Positions 25,749 through 33,834 of a DNA stretch of 64,000 nucleotides are shown here, piece by piece. The stretch comes from Nocardiopsis terrae (lineage in GTDB: Bacteria; Actinomycetota; Actinomycetes; Streptosporangiales; Streptosporangiaceae), in contig NZ_BMXJ01000003.1 of the NCBI RefSeq assembly GCF_014651695.1, forward strand, positions 275,046-339,045. Reading direction: 5' to 3'. How positions within the stretch are numbered: position 1 is the stretch's first letter; each line of letters begins with the position of its first letter. The notes beneath the pieces were generated by a model. It made no database searches, was not told the DNA's origin, and saw only the letters and a program-made list of their open reading frames with translations. The position numbers and the translations under genes are program-made.

Positions 25749-27649
25749 CCTCTCCCCCGCGCAACCCCACCCTTCTCCGAAGGCCCGGCCTCGTCGTCGG
25801 AACGGCGGGCCTGCTGGCCGTCCTGGTCCTGGCCGTCCTGGGGCCCTGGGTCTGGGGCGACCAGGCCGCGCAGCTCAGCGACAGCACCCGGGCCGCGCCC
25901 GGGGCCGACCACTGGCTGGGCACCGACGCGCTGGGACGCGACGTGCTGGCCCGCACGCTCACCGCCACCCGGCTCACCCTGCAGACGACCGCCCTGGCCA
26001 CCGCCCTGGCCGCGAGCGTCGGCCTGCTGCTGGGCGGGACGATCTGGCTGAGCGGACCGCGCGTGCGGACTGCCGGGCTGAGGATCATCGACGTCCTGGT
26101 CGCCTACCCCGCCCTGATCCTCTCGCTCCTGGTGGCCGCGGTGGTCGGCCCCGGTCCCACGGCGTCGGTCCTCGCGGTCGGCGTGGCGGGCAGTCCGGCC
26201 TTCGCCCGGCTCACCGCCAACCTCGCCGGTTCGGTCGCCGCGCGGGACTACGTCACCAGCGCCCGCATGCTCGGCGTCCCCAAGCACCGCCTGTTCCTGA
26301 GGCACATGCTGCCCAACATGGCCGAACCGCTGCTGGTCCTGGTCTCGGTGGCCTTCGGCACCATCCTCGTGACCCTGTCCGGCCTGTCCTTCCTCGGCCT
26401 GGGCGCTCAGCCGCCGCACTTCGACTGGGGGTCGCTGCTCTCCGAGGGGCTCCGGGAACTGCACACCAACCCCAGCCAGGCCCTGGGACCGGCTCTGGCC
26501 ATCGTCCTCACCGGGACCTGCGCCGGGCTGGTGGGCGACGCCGTGGCGGCCGGCGCCGACGCGCGCTCGTCCGGCGTCCGCGTCCTCGCACGCTCCACGG
26601 ACGAGACCTCCGCTCCGGCCGCCGGCACCGGGGCGGACAGCGGAGCGGGGGTGCTCGGCGTGCGTTCGCTGACGGTGTCCGACGCCTTCGGGACCCGGCT
26701 CGTCGACGGTGTCTCCTTCGACGTGGGCCCCGGGGAGATCGTCGGGGTGGTCGGGGAGTCCGGATCCGGCAAGACGCTCACCGCGATGGCGGTGGCGCGG
26801 CTGCTCCCGACCGGGCTGCGCACCAGCGCCGAGGTGATGCGCCTGGGCGACCTCGACCTGCACGGACGCCCCGAGGCGCGACGACTGGCCCTGGACCTGG
26901 GCGTGGTCTTCCAGGACCCCCTGTCCTCGCTCAACCCCGCGCTGCGGATGGGCACCCAGCTCACCGAGGTCCTGCGCACCCATGCGCGTGCGACACCGCA
27001 GGAGGCGCACGAGCGGGTGCGGCGCAGTCTGGTCCGTATGCGCGTCGCCGACCCCGACGAGCTCATGCGGAGCTATCCCCACCAGCTGTCCGGCGGGATG
27101 CGCCAGCGCGCCATGATCGCCGCGGCGCTGGCCGCCGCACCGAAGCTGATCATCGCCGACGAGCCCACCACGGCACTGGACATGACGGTCCAGGCCGACG
27201 TCCTGCGCCTGCTGCGGGAGGCCGGCCGCGGCGGGGAGACGGCCGTCCTGCTGATTTCGCACGACATCGCGGTCGTCTCCTCGGTGTGCGACCGGGCCCT
27301 GGTGATGTACTCGGGCCGCGTGGTGGAGTCCCTCGACACGTCCGCGCTGCGCGGAGGGGAGGCGGCTCACCCCTACACCCGTGCCCTGCTCAGCGCGACC
27401 CCCGCCGCCGCCCTGGCCCTGGCCCCGACCGGCGGCGGGGCACCGCCCGACCGCCTGGCCACCATCCCGGGACGCCCTCCCCGCCCCGGGCTGCGGCCGG
27501 CGGGGTGCGCGTTCGCGCCCCGGTGCTCACACGCCCTGGACCTGTGCCACGACTCGGTGCCCGCACCGGTCGGGACCGGGACGGGTACGGCCGCGTGCTT
27601 CGCACCGGTCACCGCCCCGCACGACAACGCCCCGGAGGATGCGCGATGA
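25745..27649 (+). CDS. Fused ABC transporter permease (DppC type) and ATPase (DppD type)
   Basis: One unbroken 634-residue frame begins at GTG 25745. Residues about 1-270 are a DppC-like permease (DHWLGTDALGRDVLARTLTA; EAA loop RDYVTSARMLGVPKHRLFLR). A linker of about 30 residues rich in Ala/Ser/Thr follows. Residues about 300-600 are a DppD-like ATPase: Walker A VGESGSGKTLTA, Q-loop VVFQDPLSSLNP, signature YPHQLSGGMRQR, Walker B LIIADEPTTALD, and the C-terminal oligopeptide-transporter domain with cysteines (CAFAPRCSHALDLC), which in relatives can bind an Fe-S cluster. Permease and ATPase are normally separate genes. It overlaps its neighbours by four bases at each end. Confidence 0.9.
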   Translation: MTSPPRNPTLLRRPGLVVGTAGLLAVLVLAVLGPWVWGDQAAQLSDSTRAAPGADHWLGTDALGRDVLARTLTATRLTLQTTALATALAASVGLLLGGTIWLSGPRVRTAGLRIIDVLVAYPALILSLLVAAVVGPGPTASVLAVGVAGSPAFARLTANLAGSVAARDYVTSARMLGVPKHRLFLRHMLPNMAEPLLVLVSVAFGTILVTLSGLSFLGLGAQPPHFDWGSLLSEGLRELHTNPSQALGPALAIVLTGTCAGLVGDAVAAGADARSSGVRVLARSTDETSAPAAGTGADSGAGVLGVRSLTVSDAFGTRLVDGVSFDVGPGEIVGVVGESGSGKTLTAMAVARLLPTGLRTSAEVMRLGDLDLHGRPEARRLALDLGVVFQDPLSSLNPALRMGTQLTEVLRTHARATPQEAHERVRRSLVRMRVADPDELMRSYPHQLSGGMRQRAMIAAALAAAPKLIIADEPTTALDMTVQADVLRLLREAGRGGETAVLLISHDIAVVSSVCDRALVMYSGRVVESLDTSALRGGEAAHPYTRALLSATPAAALALAPTGGGAPPDRLATIPGRPPRPGLRPAGCAFAPRCSHALDLCHDSVPAPVGTGTGTAACFAPVTAPHDNAPEDAR

Positions 27650-28509
27650 CCGCCACGGAGTCCGATCGGACCGCCCGCCCCGCCCTGCTCCGAGCCGAGG
27701 GCGTCACCGTGGGCTACGGCTCCCGCTCGGTGGCGGTCCCGGTCCTGCGATCGGTCGACCTCGAACTGCGGCACGGGCGCACCCTCGGGCTGGTCGGCGA
27801 GTCGGGGTCGGGCAAGTCGACCCTGGCCCGCACCCTGGTGGGCCTGCTGCGGCCCTCTGCCGGACGGGTACTGCACGAGGGCCGCGACCTCGCCTCGGCG
27901 GACAGGGGGGAGGTGGCCGCGCTCAGGCGCTCGGTCCAGCTCATCCCCCAGGACCCCTACGCCTCGCTGAATCCCCGGATGACCGTGGGGGCGGCCATCG
28001 CCGAGGCCGTTGATCCGCGCCGTGCGTCGCTGCGCAGGCACCGGTCCGAGGTCGAGCGCTGGCTGGGGCTCGTGGCGCTGGACCCCGACGCGGCGGACCG
28101 CCATCCGCACGCGTTCTCCGGGGGCCAGCGCCAGCGGATCGCCGTGGCCCGCGCACTGGCCGCCCGCCCCCGGGTGGTGATCGCCGACGAGATCACCTCC
28201 GCCCTGGACTGCTCGGTCCAGGCCGAGGTCCTCAACGTGCTGGCCGACCTGCGCGCGGAGCTCGACCTGACGATGCTGTTCATCTCGCACGACCTGAGCG
28301 TGGTGCGCCTGGTCAGTGACGACGTCGCCGTGCTCTACCTGGGGCGCGTGGTGGAACGGGGAGAGGTGCACGAGGTCCTGGGCCAAGCCCCAGCCCACCC
28401 CTACACCCGGCTGCTCCTGGACAGCGTCCCGGACGGACGGGAGCTGCCGCGCCCCTCCGAAGCCGCGGCCGAGCCCCTCACCCCGCACCGGGCGGTACCG
28501 CGCGGCTGA
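27646..28509 (+). CDS. ABC transporter ATPase, DppF/OppF type
   Basis: The 287-residue protein starts at ATG 27646 in an ATGA overlap with the preceding fusion gene. Walker A is GLVGESGSGKSTLART, the Q-loop QLIPQDPYASLNPRMT, the signature HPHAFSGGQRQRIAVA, Walker B RVVIADEITSALD, and the switch His in LFISHDLSVV. It pairs with the ATPase half of the fusion protein to power import. It lacks the Cys-containing C-terminal extension seen in the DppD half. Confidence 0.92.
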   Translation: MTATESDRTARPALLRAEGVTVGYGSRSVAVPVLRSVDLELRHGRTLGLVGESGSGKSTLARTLVGLLRPSAGRVLHEGRDLASADRGEVAALRRSVQLIPQDPYASLNPRMTVGAAIAEAVDPRRASLRRHRSEVERWLGLVALDPDAADRHPHAFSGGQRQRIAVARALAARPRVVIADEITSALDCSVQAEVLNVLADLRAELDLTMLFISHDLSVVRLVSDDVAVLYLGRVVERGEVHEVLGQAPAHPYTRLLLDSVPDGRELPRPSEAAAEPLTPHRAVPRG

Positions 28510-28551
28510 GGCGGAGCCCGTCTTCTCCTACGGCCCCGGTCGGCCCCGGAG

Positions 28552-29499
28552 TCAGCTGCGGGCGCCGCTGGGCAGTTCCCGGCTGATCTCCCGCACCCGG
28601 TGGTGGACCGGCCGGGTGGGGGACAGGGCCGAACAGGTGGTGGGGCACTCCTGCCCTTCGACCGTCTCCACGGTCACCGAGTACAGGCCGCCTCCGTGCC
28701 CCAGGGTGAGCCGGACCCCGTCGGCGGTCTCCTCCTCGGACAGGTGGGTCAGCGCGTTGACGCCCACCGGGACGCCGAGCCAGGCGCGGAGCGCGGCCTC
28801 GGCGGCCTGGGCGGGGGAGGAGTCGGTGCAGCGGCCCCGGTAGTTCTCGGGCAGGACCAGGCCCCGTTCGAAGGCGTCCACGGTGCGGGCCGCCGACTCC
28901 GGCTCCAGCCGGCCGAAGTACACGCCCTGGGGCAGGGCCACCAGGTTGGCGGCGAAGCGGTCGCCGCCAACGTGCGTGGTCTCCCACACCTCGGCGCGGC
29001 CCGCCGCGCCCAGGGCCGAGGCGACCGGGCGGCCCAGCATCGCGCAGCAGGGGTCCTTCTTGGCGTGGGTGCACACCAGGTAGAGGTTGTGGTCCACCGG
29101 GGTGCCGAAGGAGGGCGGTTCGGGGCGTTCGACGGCGGTGACGTCGAAGGCCAGGAGTTCGGCCAGGTCGTGGAAGTCCACCCGCCGTGCCCAGGGACGG
29201 GTGCGGCTGGTGTGGACGAAGTAGGCGCGCAGCGGGCCGTCGCCGCGGGTGCGTTCGCTGGCTCCGGGGCGTTTGATCAGCTGGGGTTTGACGTCGTGCC
29301 CGGTGATGCGCTCGGCCAGCCGGGAGACCACGGCCTTGTCCAGGCCGGGGCTGGTGAAGGCCGGGTGGCGCCAGGGGCCGTTGTGCTCGACCAGGAGCCA
29401 GCCGCCGGTGCGCCCCGCAGTGCCCGCGATCTGTTCGTCGGTGTAGCGCGCCAGGGCGGAACAACCCCGGCGACCGTCGGGGGCGGTGGGAAGCCGCAC
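28552..29499 (-). CDS. Sucrase/ferredoxin-like (thioredoxin-fold Fe-S) family protein
   Basis: The 315-residue protein starts at GTG 29499. It matches the sucrase/ferredoxin-like family (PF06999), whose hallmark is the thioredoxin-like [2Fe-2S]-type cysteine set VCTHAKKDPCCAMLGRP and a second half with WETTHVGGDRFAANLVALP. Members are poorly understood; some act in ferric-siderophore reduction or iron handling. An IdeR/DmdR-like iron box lies 84 bases upstream of the start, which supports derepression under iron limitation. Confidence 0.85.
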   Translation of the reverse strand: MRLPTAPDGRRGCSALARYTDEQIAGTAGRTGGWLLVEHNGPWRHPAFTSPGLDKAVVSRLAERITGHDVKPQLIKRPGASERTRGDGPLRAYFVHTSRTRPWARRVDFHDLAELLAFDVTAVERPEPPSFGTPVDHNLYLVCTHAKKDPCCAMLGRPVASALGAAGRAEVWETTHVGGDRFAANLVALPQGVYFGRLEPESAARTVDAFERGLVLPENYRGRCTDSSPAQAAEAALRAWLGVPVGVNALTHLSEEETADGVRLTLGHGGGLYSVTVETVEGQECPTTCSALSPTRPVHHRVREISRELPSGARS

Positions 29500-29582
29500 G
29501 GGACCACGTCCAATCGGATGGTGCTCACTGCTGTGCTGTGCGCACGCGGGAACCCCGCCGGGGGATCCCCTCCGCGTGGCAG

Positions 29583-29601
29583 GTTGGTTAGGCTACCCTA
29601 T
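29583..29601 (-). promoter_or_regulatory. IdeR/DmdR-type iron box upstream of the sucrase/ferredoxin-like gene
   Basis: GTTGGTTAGGCTACCCTAT matches the actinobacterial iron-regulator consensus TTAGGTTAGGCTAACCTAA at 15 of 19 positions by eye. It lies in the promoter region of the minus-strand gene starting at 29499. Confidence 0.7.
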
Positions 29602-29770
29602 CCTGCCCTGGGGGTCGGCGGTGTGGTCGGGGCCCCGTTTTCGTGTCGGTCTTCACGGTGTTCCGGAAGTCTGTCTCCCCCTTGGCCTCTGTTGGTTCTG
29701 CCCTGCCGGAGGGGCCCTGCCCGGGCCGTTCGATCCCTCGCTGCACATGGCGCACGGCCCCGACTCGTCC

Positions 29771-29820
29771 TTGACCCGGTGGTCGCGAGCACTTAGGTTC
29801 ACTATAAGAACTAGTGTTCG
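29771..29820 (+). promoter_or_regulatory. Promoter with overlapping operator for the aldehyde dehydrogenase gene
   Basis: TTGACC (29771-29776) and TAGGTT (29794-29799) are separated by exactly 17 bases, a near-ideal housekeeping promoter. Over the expected start site lie two nested inverted repeats: CACTA-N7-TAGTG and GAAC-TAGT-GTTC (29808-29819). The second resembles a LexA core but has poor flanks, so a local TetR/MarR-type repressor is likelier. The other bases of 29500-29935 show no gene. Confidence 0.6.
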
Positions 29821-29935
29821 CAAAGCGTACGCATGTGGGTGTTCGTCTTCGCCCCGCCCCCGATGCGCCCCGCCAGGAGAACCGCCCGCACAGCCACCCC
29901 GCCCCGCGACACCACACCCGCCAAGGAGCCGCACC

Positions 29936-31396
29936 GTGAGCCTGTTCGCCGCCGAGGAGTACACGTCCGCCGTCTTCACCGGGGCGTGGACCCCGGCCAG
30001 CGGAGGTGACGCCGAGGTCGTCTCACCCTCCTCCGGCGCGGTCCTGGGCCGCACCGGTATCGCCGACGCCCAGGACGTGCGCGAGGCCGCCGCGCGCGCC
30101 GCCACGGCCCAGCGCGACTGGGCCGCCACCTCCTTCGAGGAGCGCGCAGCCGTCATGCGCCGTGCCGGGGACCTGCTGGAGGCCCATCAGGAGGAGGTCG
30201 TCGGCTGGCTGCGCCGCGAGGGCGGGGCAGCCGCCGGGATGGCGGGCTTCCAGGTGCACGTGGCCGCGGGGGAGTGCTTCGAGGCCGCCGCACTGGCCTC
30301 CCAGCCGCACGGCGAGATCCTGCGCACCGCCAAGCCCCGCCTCAGCTTCTCCCGCCAGGTCCCGGCGGGCGTGGTCGGGGTCATCGCCCCGTTCAACGTC
30401 CCCCTCATCCTGGGCATCCGCTCCGTCGCCCCGGCCCTGGCCCTGGGCAACGCCGTCCTCCTCAAACCCGACCCGCGCACCGCGATCTGCGGCGGTGCCG
30501 TCCTGGCCGAGGTCTTCCGGCAGGCCGGGGTCCCCGAGGGGGTGCTGCAGGTACTGCCCGGCGGGGCCGAGGCCGGCCAGGCCCTGGTCGCCGACCCGCA
30601 CGTGCGCGTCATCTCCTTCACCGGCTCCACCCCGGCCGGACGCAAGGTCGGCGAGGCCGCGGCCCGCCACCTCAAGCGCGCCCACCTGGAACTGGGCGGC
30701 AACTCCCCGCTGGTCGTCCTGGACGACGCCGCCGTGGACCAGGCCGCCTCCATCGGCGCCTGGGGCTCCTTCCTGCACCAGGGCCAGATCTGCATGACCG
30801 CCGGCCGCCACCTGGTGCACGAGTCGGTCGCCGACGCCTACGTGGAGCGGCTCGCGGCCAAGGCCGACGCCCTGACCGTGGGCAGCGCCGAGGATGACGG
30901 CGCCGCGCTGGGGCCGATCATCGACGCCGGCCAGCGCGACAGGATCCACCACCTGGTCACCAGCAGCGTCGCCTCCGGAGCGCAGCTGCGCGCGGGCGGC
31001 ACCTACCAGGACCTGTACTACCGGCCCACCGTCCTGGACCGGGTGGCCCCGGACACCCCCGCCTACGCCGAGGAGGTGTTCGGCCCGGTCGCCCCGGTGG
31101 TGCGCTTCTCCTCCGTGGACGAACTGGTGGAGCTGGCCAACTCCACCGAGTACGGCCTGTCCCTGGGCGTGGTCACCACCAACCCGATGCGCGGCATGGA
31201 GATCGCCGACCGTATCCCCAGCGGCATCGTGCACATCAACGACCAGACCGTCGACGACGAGGCGGTGGCCCCCTTCGGCGGGGTGGGTTTCTCGGGTACC
31301 GGGGCGAGATTCGGCGGCACCCGCGCCAACCTGGAGGCCTTCACCGAAACCCAGTGGATCACCATGCAGGCCGACCCGGCCCGCTACCCGTTCTGA
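29936..31396 (+). CDS. Aldehyde dehydrogenase, benzaldehyde/aromatic-aldehyde type
   Basis: This encodes 486 residues from the GTG at 29936 (AAGGAG seven bases before). It is an NAD(P)+-dependent ALDH: VIAPFNVPLILGIRSVAPAL around the cofactor site, VISFTGSTPAGRKVGE, the general base Glu in HLELGGNSPLVVLDDA, and the catalytic Cys in HQGQICMTAGR. EEVFGPVAPVV and the C-terminal FGGVGFSGTG loop complete the fold. It oxidises aldehydes to acids, and the closest annotated relatives act on benzaldehyde or vanillin. It stands alone, convergent with the next gene across a terminator. Confidence 0.9.
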   Translation: MSLFAAEEYTSAVFTGAWTPASGGDAEVVSPSSGAVLGRTGIADAQDVREAAARAATAQRDWAATSFEERAAVMRRAGDLLEAHQEEVVGWLRREGGAAAGMAGFQVHVAAGECFEAAALASQPHGEILRTAKPRLSFSRQVPAGVVGVIAPFNVPLILGIRSVAPALALGNAVLLKPDPRTAICGGAVLAEVFRQAGVPEGVLQVLPGGAEAGQALVADPHVRVISFTGSTPAGRKVGEAAARHLKRAHLELGGNSPLVVLDDAAVDQAASIGAWGSFLHQGQICMTAGRHLVHESVADAYVERLAAKADALTVGSAEDDGAALGPIIDAGQRDRIHHLVTSSVASGAQLRAGGTYQDLYYRPTVLDRVAPDTPAYAEEVFGPVAPVVRFSSVDELVELANSTEYGLSLGVVTTNPMRGMEIADRIPSGIVHINDQTVDDEAVAPFGGVGFSGTGARFGGTRANLEAFTETQWITMQADPARYPF

Positions 31397-31440
31397 TCCC
31401 GCCGACCCGACCGGCCGGGAACACGACCGGCCGGGAAACC

Positions 31441-31482
31441 GAGGGGCACGGGAGATGCCCGGCAGTACGCCCCGTGCCCCTC
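31441..31482. terminator. Bidirectional terminator between the aldehyde dehydrogenase gene and the convergent hypothetical gene
   Basis: A perfect 12-bp stem, GAGGGGCACGGG with CCCGTGCCCCTC, and an 18-base loop run into the stop codon of the minus-strand gene. Confidence 0.75.
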
Positions 31483-31942
31483 AGTCCCACGAGTTGAACA
31501 GCAGCTCGCCCACCGTGTCCGGACGCCAGTGCCGGATCTGTGCGTGCTCGGCCCGCGAGAGCGCGCCCAGGTCCGCCTCGGAGACGGGCGTGCCCAGCTC
31601 GTCGGCCGTCAGGCAGCCGAAGCCCAGGACCTCGAAAGCCTCCGACCACCCCGGCGGGTCGGTGAAGACCGGCACCGGTCCGCCGGGCACCACCGGTGCG
31701 TCGGCGAAGGCGACCAACCTCAGGTGCGGGTGGCACAGAACCACGTGCTCGCGTGCGCCGCACCTGATCGTCGCCGAGAGGAAGCCGGCCGCCCCCGCGC
31801 CGCCCGGTCCGCCAACCGTTCCGCCTGCCCGGCGAGCGGCCTCCCAGCACGCGCCGCGGAAGGCGGCCGGGTCCGTCCGCGGGAGCTCCGCTTCGCCACG
31901 GTCCCGGAACCCGGTCGCCCCGCGTTCGAGTCGCACCGGCAC
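31481..31942 (-). CDS. Hypothetical protein
   Basis: The 153-residue protein starts at a GTG at 31942 (GGACGGGGG upstream). It is mostly hydrophilic with no membrane helix or signal, contains AGFLSATIRCGAREHVVLCH, and ends HAQIRHWRPDTVGELLFNSW, a C-terminus that looks like a real folded protein. I recognise no family. It lies 52 bases downstream of the SDR gene on the same strand, so the two may be cotranscribed. Confidence 0.6.
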   Translation of the reverse strand: MPVRLERGATGFRDRGEAELPRTDPAAFRGACWEAARRAGGTVGGPGGAGAAGFLSATIRCGAREHVVLCHPHLRLVAFADAPVVPGGPVPVFTDPPGWSEAFEVLGFGCLTADELGTPVSEADLGALSRAEHAQIRHWRPDTVGELLFNSWD

Positions 31943-31994
31943 GACCCCCGTCCCGCACTGTTCCGATCTTGGTCGGCCTTCTCACCCCGCCGGG

Positions 31995-32795
31995 CTAGGC
32001 GGAGATGCCGCCGTCGCTGTTGAGCAGCTGCCCGTTGATCCAGCCGCCCTGGGGCGAGCACAGGAAGTCGACCAGGTGCGCGGTGTCGCGCGGGGTGCCC
32101 AGGCGCCCCAGCGGGGTGTGTTCGGTGCAGTGCTCGCGCACCCGGTCGGGCATCCAGCCGGTGTCCACCGGGCCCGGGTTGATCACGTTGGCGCTCACCC
32201 CCAGGTGGGCCAGCTCGCGCGCCGCGGCCAGCACGATCCGGTCCAGGGCGCCCTTGCTGGCCCCGTAGGGCAGGTTGTCCACCACGTGGTCGCTGGTCAG
32301 GGCGATGATCCGGCCGCTGCCGTGCTCCCCGGTGAAACGCAGCCCGAACTCGCGCACCAGCAGCCACGGGGCGCGCGCGTTGACGGCGAAGTGCCGGTCG
32401 AAGCTTTCCACCGTGGTGTCGAGCAGTCCTGAGTCCAACGACTCGCAGTGGCACATCACCAGGGCGCGCACCGGACCCAACCGCTGTTCGACCTCGTCGA
32501 AGACGCGCGCGGGGGAGGCCGGGTCGGCCAGGTCGGCCTCGACGGCGACGGTGGCCGCGCCGCGTTCGGCCAGGTCGGCGCCGAGGGTGTCGACGGCCTC
32601 GGCCTGCACGCCCCAGGGCATGCGCTCGTCGTAGGGCGTCCACTGTGTGCGGGCCACGTCCCAGCCGGAGTCGGCCAGACGGCGTGTGATCGCGGCACCG
32701 ATGCCGACGGTGCGCCCCACCCCGGTGACCAGGGCGACGGGACGGGCGGACGCCTCGGGGGCGGGGGCCGCGGCGGGGTTCGGGTGAGCGTTCAT
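31995..32795 (-). CDS. Short-chain dehydrogenase/reductase (3-oxoacyl-ACP reductase-like)
   Basis: About 266 residues are encoded from the ATG at 32795 (AGGATGAG upstream). It is a classical-length SDR with an altered nucleotide loop, VTGVGRTVGIGAAITRRLA. ALTSDHVVDNLPYGASKGAL supplies Ser, Tyr and Lys (YxxxK) of the active site. NPGPVDTGWMPD and GGWINGQLLNSDGG are typical of the FabG/SDR C-terminus. It is an NAD(P)H-dependent oxidoreductase of unknown substrate. The loop spacing is like that of divergent SDRs sometimes called rifampin-monooxygenase-adjacent or Rv-type SDRs, which gives no substrate. Confidence 0.88.
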   Translation of the reverse strand: MNAHPNPAAAPAPEASARPVALVTGVGRTVGIGAAITRRLADSGWDVARTQWTPYDERMPWGVQAEAVDTLGADLAERGAATVAVEADLADPASPARVFDEVEQRLGPVRALVMCHCESLDSGLLDTTVESFDRHFAVNARAPWLLVREFGLRFTGEHGSGRIIALTSDHVVDNLPYGASKGALDRIVLAAARELAHLGVSANVINPGPVDTGWMPDRVREHCTEHTPLGRLGTPRDTAHLVDFLCSPQGGWINGQLLNSDGGISA

Positions 32796-32916
32796 GGGCA
32801 CTCATCCTGGCCGCGGCGGCGCCCGCCCACAAAGGGTTTTCCACCCCCGGGTCCGGGGACGTCGCGGGTCGAGGGCCGGGACGAAACGGAGCCGGAGGAT
32901 TTGTACCATCAGGCGC

Positions 32917-33834
32917 ATGCCAAGTGAACGCCTGTGGTCCCTCACCCCCGTCGAACAGCGCCTCGACTCCTGGGCGCGTCGGCGCCTGGAGGCCCTGCAC
33001 GGCCAGGGGAGGGTGCGCGGGTTCCTGCTGGAGTTCGCCGTGTTCACGGTCAAACAGGCCTGGGCCTGCGTCTTCGGCGCCGCGATGCTGGTACTGCTGG
33101 TCACCACCCACCTGTGGTACCCCGAGGCAGCAGCGCTCTCCCGCAGCGACGCACTGGTGATCGGAGCGGTGGCCATCCAGGCGCTCATGCTCCTGCTGCG
33201 CCTGGAGAGCGGCCGCGAGCTGTGGGTGATCGTGCTGTTCCACCTGGTCGGCACAGTCATGGAGATCTTCAAGACCTCCGTGGGCTCCTGGCACTACGGC
33301 GGCGACGGCCTGCTGTGGATCGCCGGGGTGCCGCTGTACACCGGGTTCATGTACGCCGCGGTCGGCTCCTACATGGTCCGGGTCTTCCGCCTGTTCGACC
33401 TGCACTTCGACCGCTACCCGGCCCGCTGGGCGACCGCCCTGCTCGGCGCGGCCGTCTACGCCAACTTCTTCGGCCACCACTACGTCTTCGACGCCCGCTG
33501 GGTCCTGCTGGCCGTGATCGTGGTGCTCTACGCCCGCTGCACCATGCAGTTCCGCATCCACCGGGCCCGGCCCTGGCGGAGGATGCCCATCCTGGCGGCG
33601 TTCACCGGGGTGGCCTTCTTCATCTGGATCGCGGAGAACATCGCCACCGCCGCGGGAGCCTGGATCTACCCCAACCAGGCGGACGGGTGGGAACTCGTGT
33701 CGCTGTCCAAGCTCGTCTCCTGGTTCCTGCTGATGATCATCTCCGTGGTCCTGGTGACCTTCGTGTACCGGCCGCGGCCGTTGGCGGACACCGCCGAGGT
33801 GGTGCGCGGGCCGGGCCACGAACTCAGCCGGTGA
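32917..33834 (+). CDS. DUF817 integral membrane protein
   Basis: This encodes 305 residues from the ATG at 32917. TACCAT seven bases earlier suggests a leaderless transcript. Eight or so hydrophobic helices are visible. GRELWVIVLFHLVGTVMEIF, KTSVGSWHYGGDGLLWIAGV, PLYTGFMYAAVGSYM and WIYPNQADGWELVSLSKLVS are conserved DUF817 blocks with charged/aromatic residues in the membrane. Family function is unknown. It ends in an 11-base overlap with the convergent LysR gene. Confidence 0.85.
   Translation: MPSERLWSLTPVEQRLDSWARRRLEALHGQGRVRGFLLEFAVFTVKQAWACVFGAAMLVLLVTTHLWYPEAAALSRSDALVIGAVAIQALMLLLRLESGRELWVIVLFHLVGTVMEIFKTSVGSWHYGGDGLLWIAGVPLYTGFMYAAVGSYMVRVFRLFDLHFDRYPARWATALLGAAVYANFFGHHYVFDARWVLLAVIVVLYARCTMQFRIHRARPWRRMPILAAFTGVAFFIWIAENIATAAGAWIYPNQADGWELVSLSKLVSWFLLMIISVVLVTFVYRPRPLADTAEVVRGPGHELSR

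Noticed and set aside
29808..29819. GAAC-TAGT-GTTC as an SOS box for the aldehyde dehydrogenase gene
   Set aside because: The flanking bases do not fit the actinobacterial consensus, and an aldehyde dehydrogenase is not an expected SOS gene; a local repressor site is simpler.
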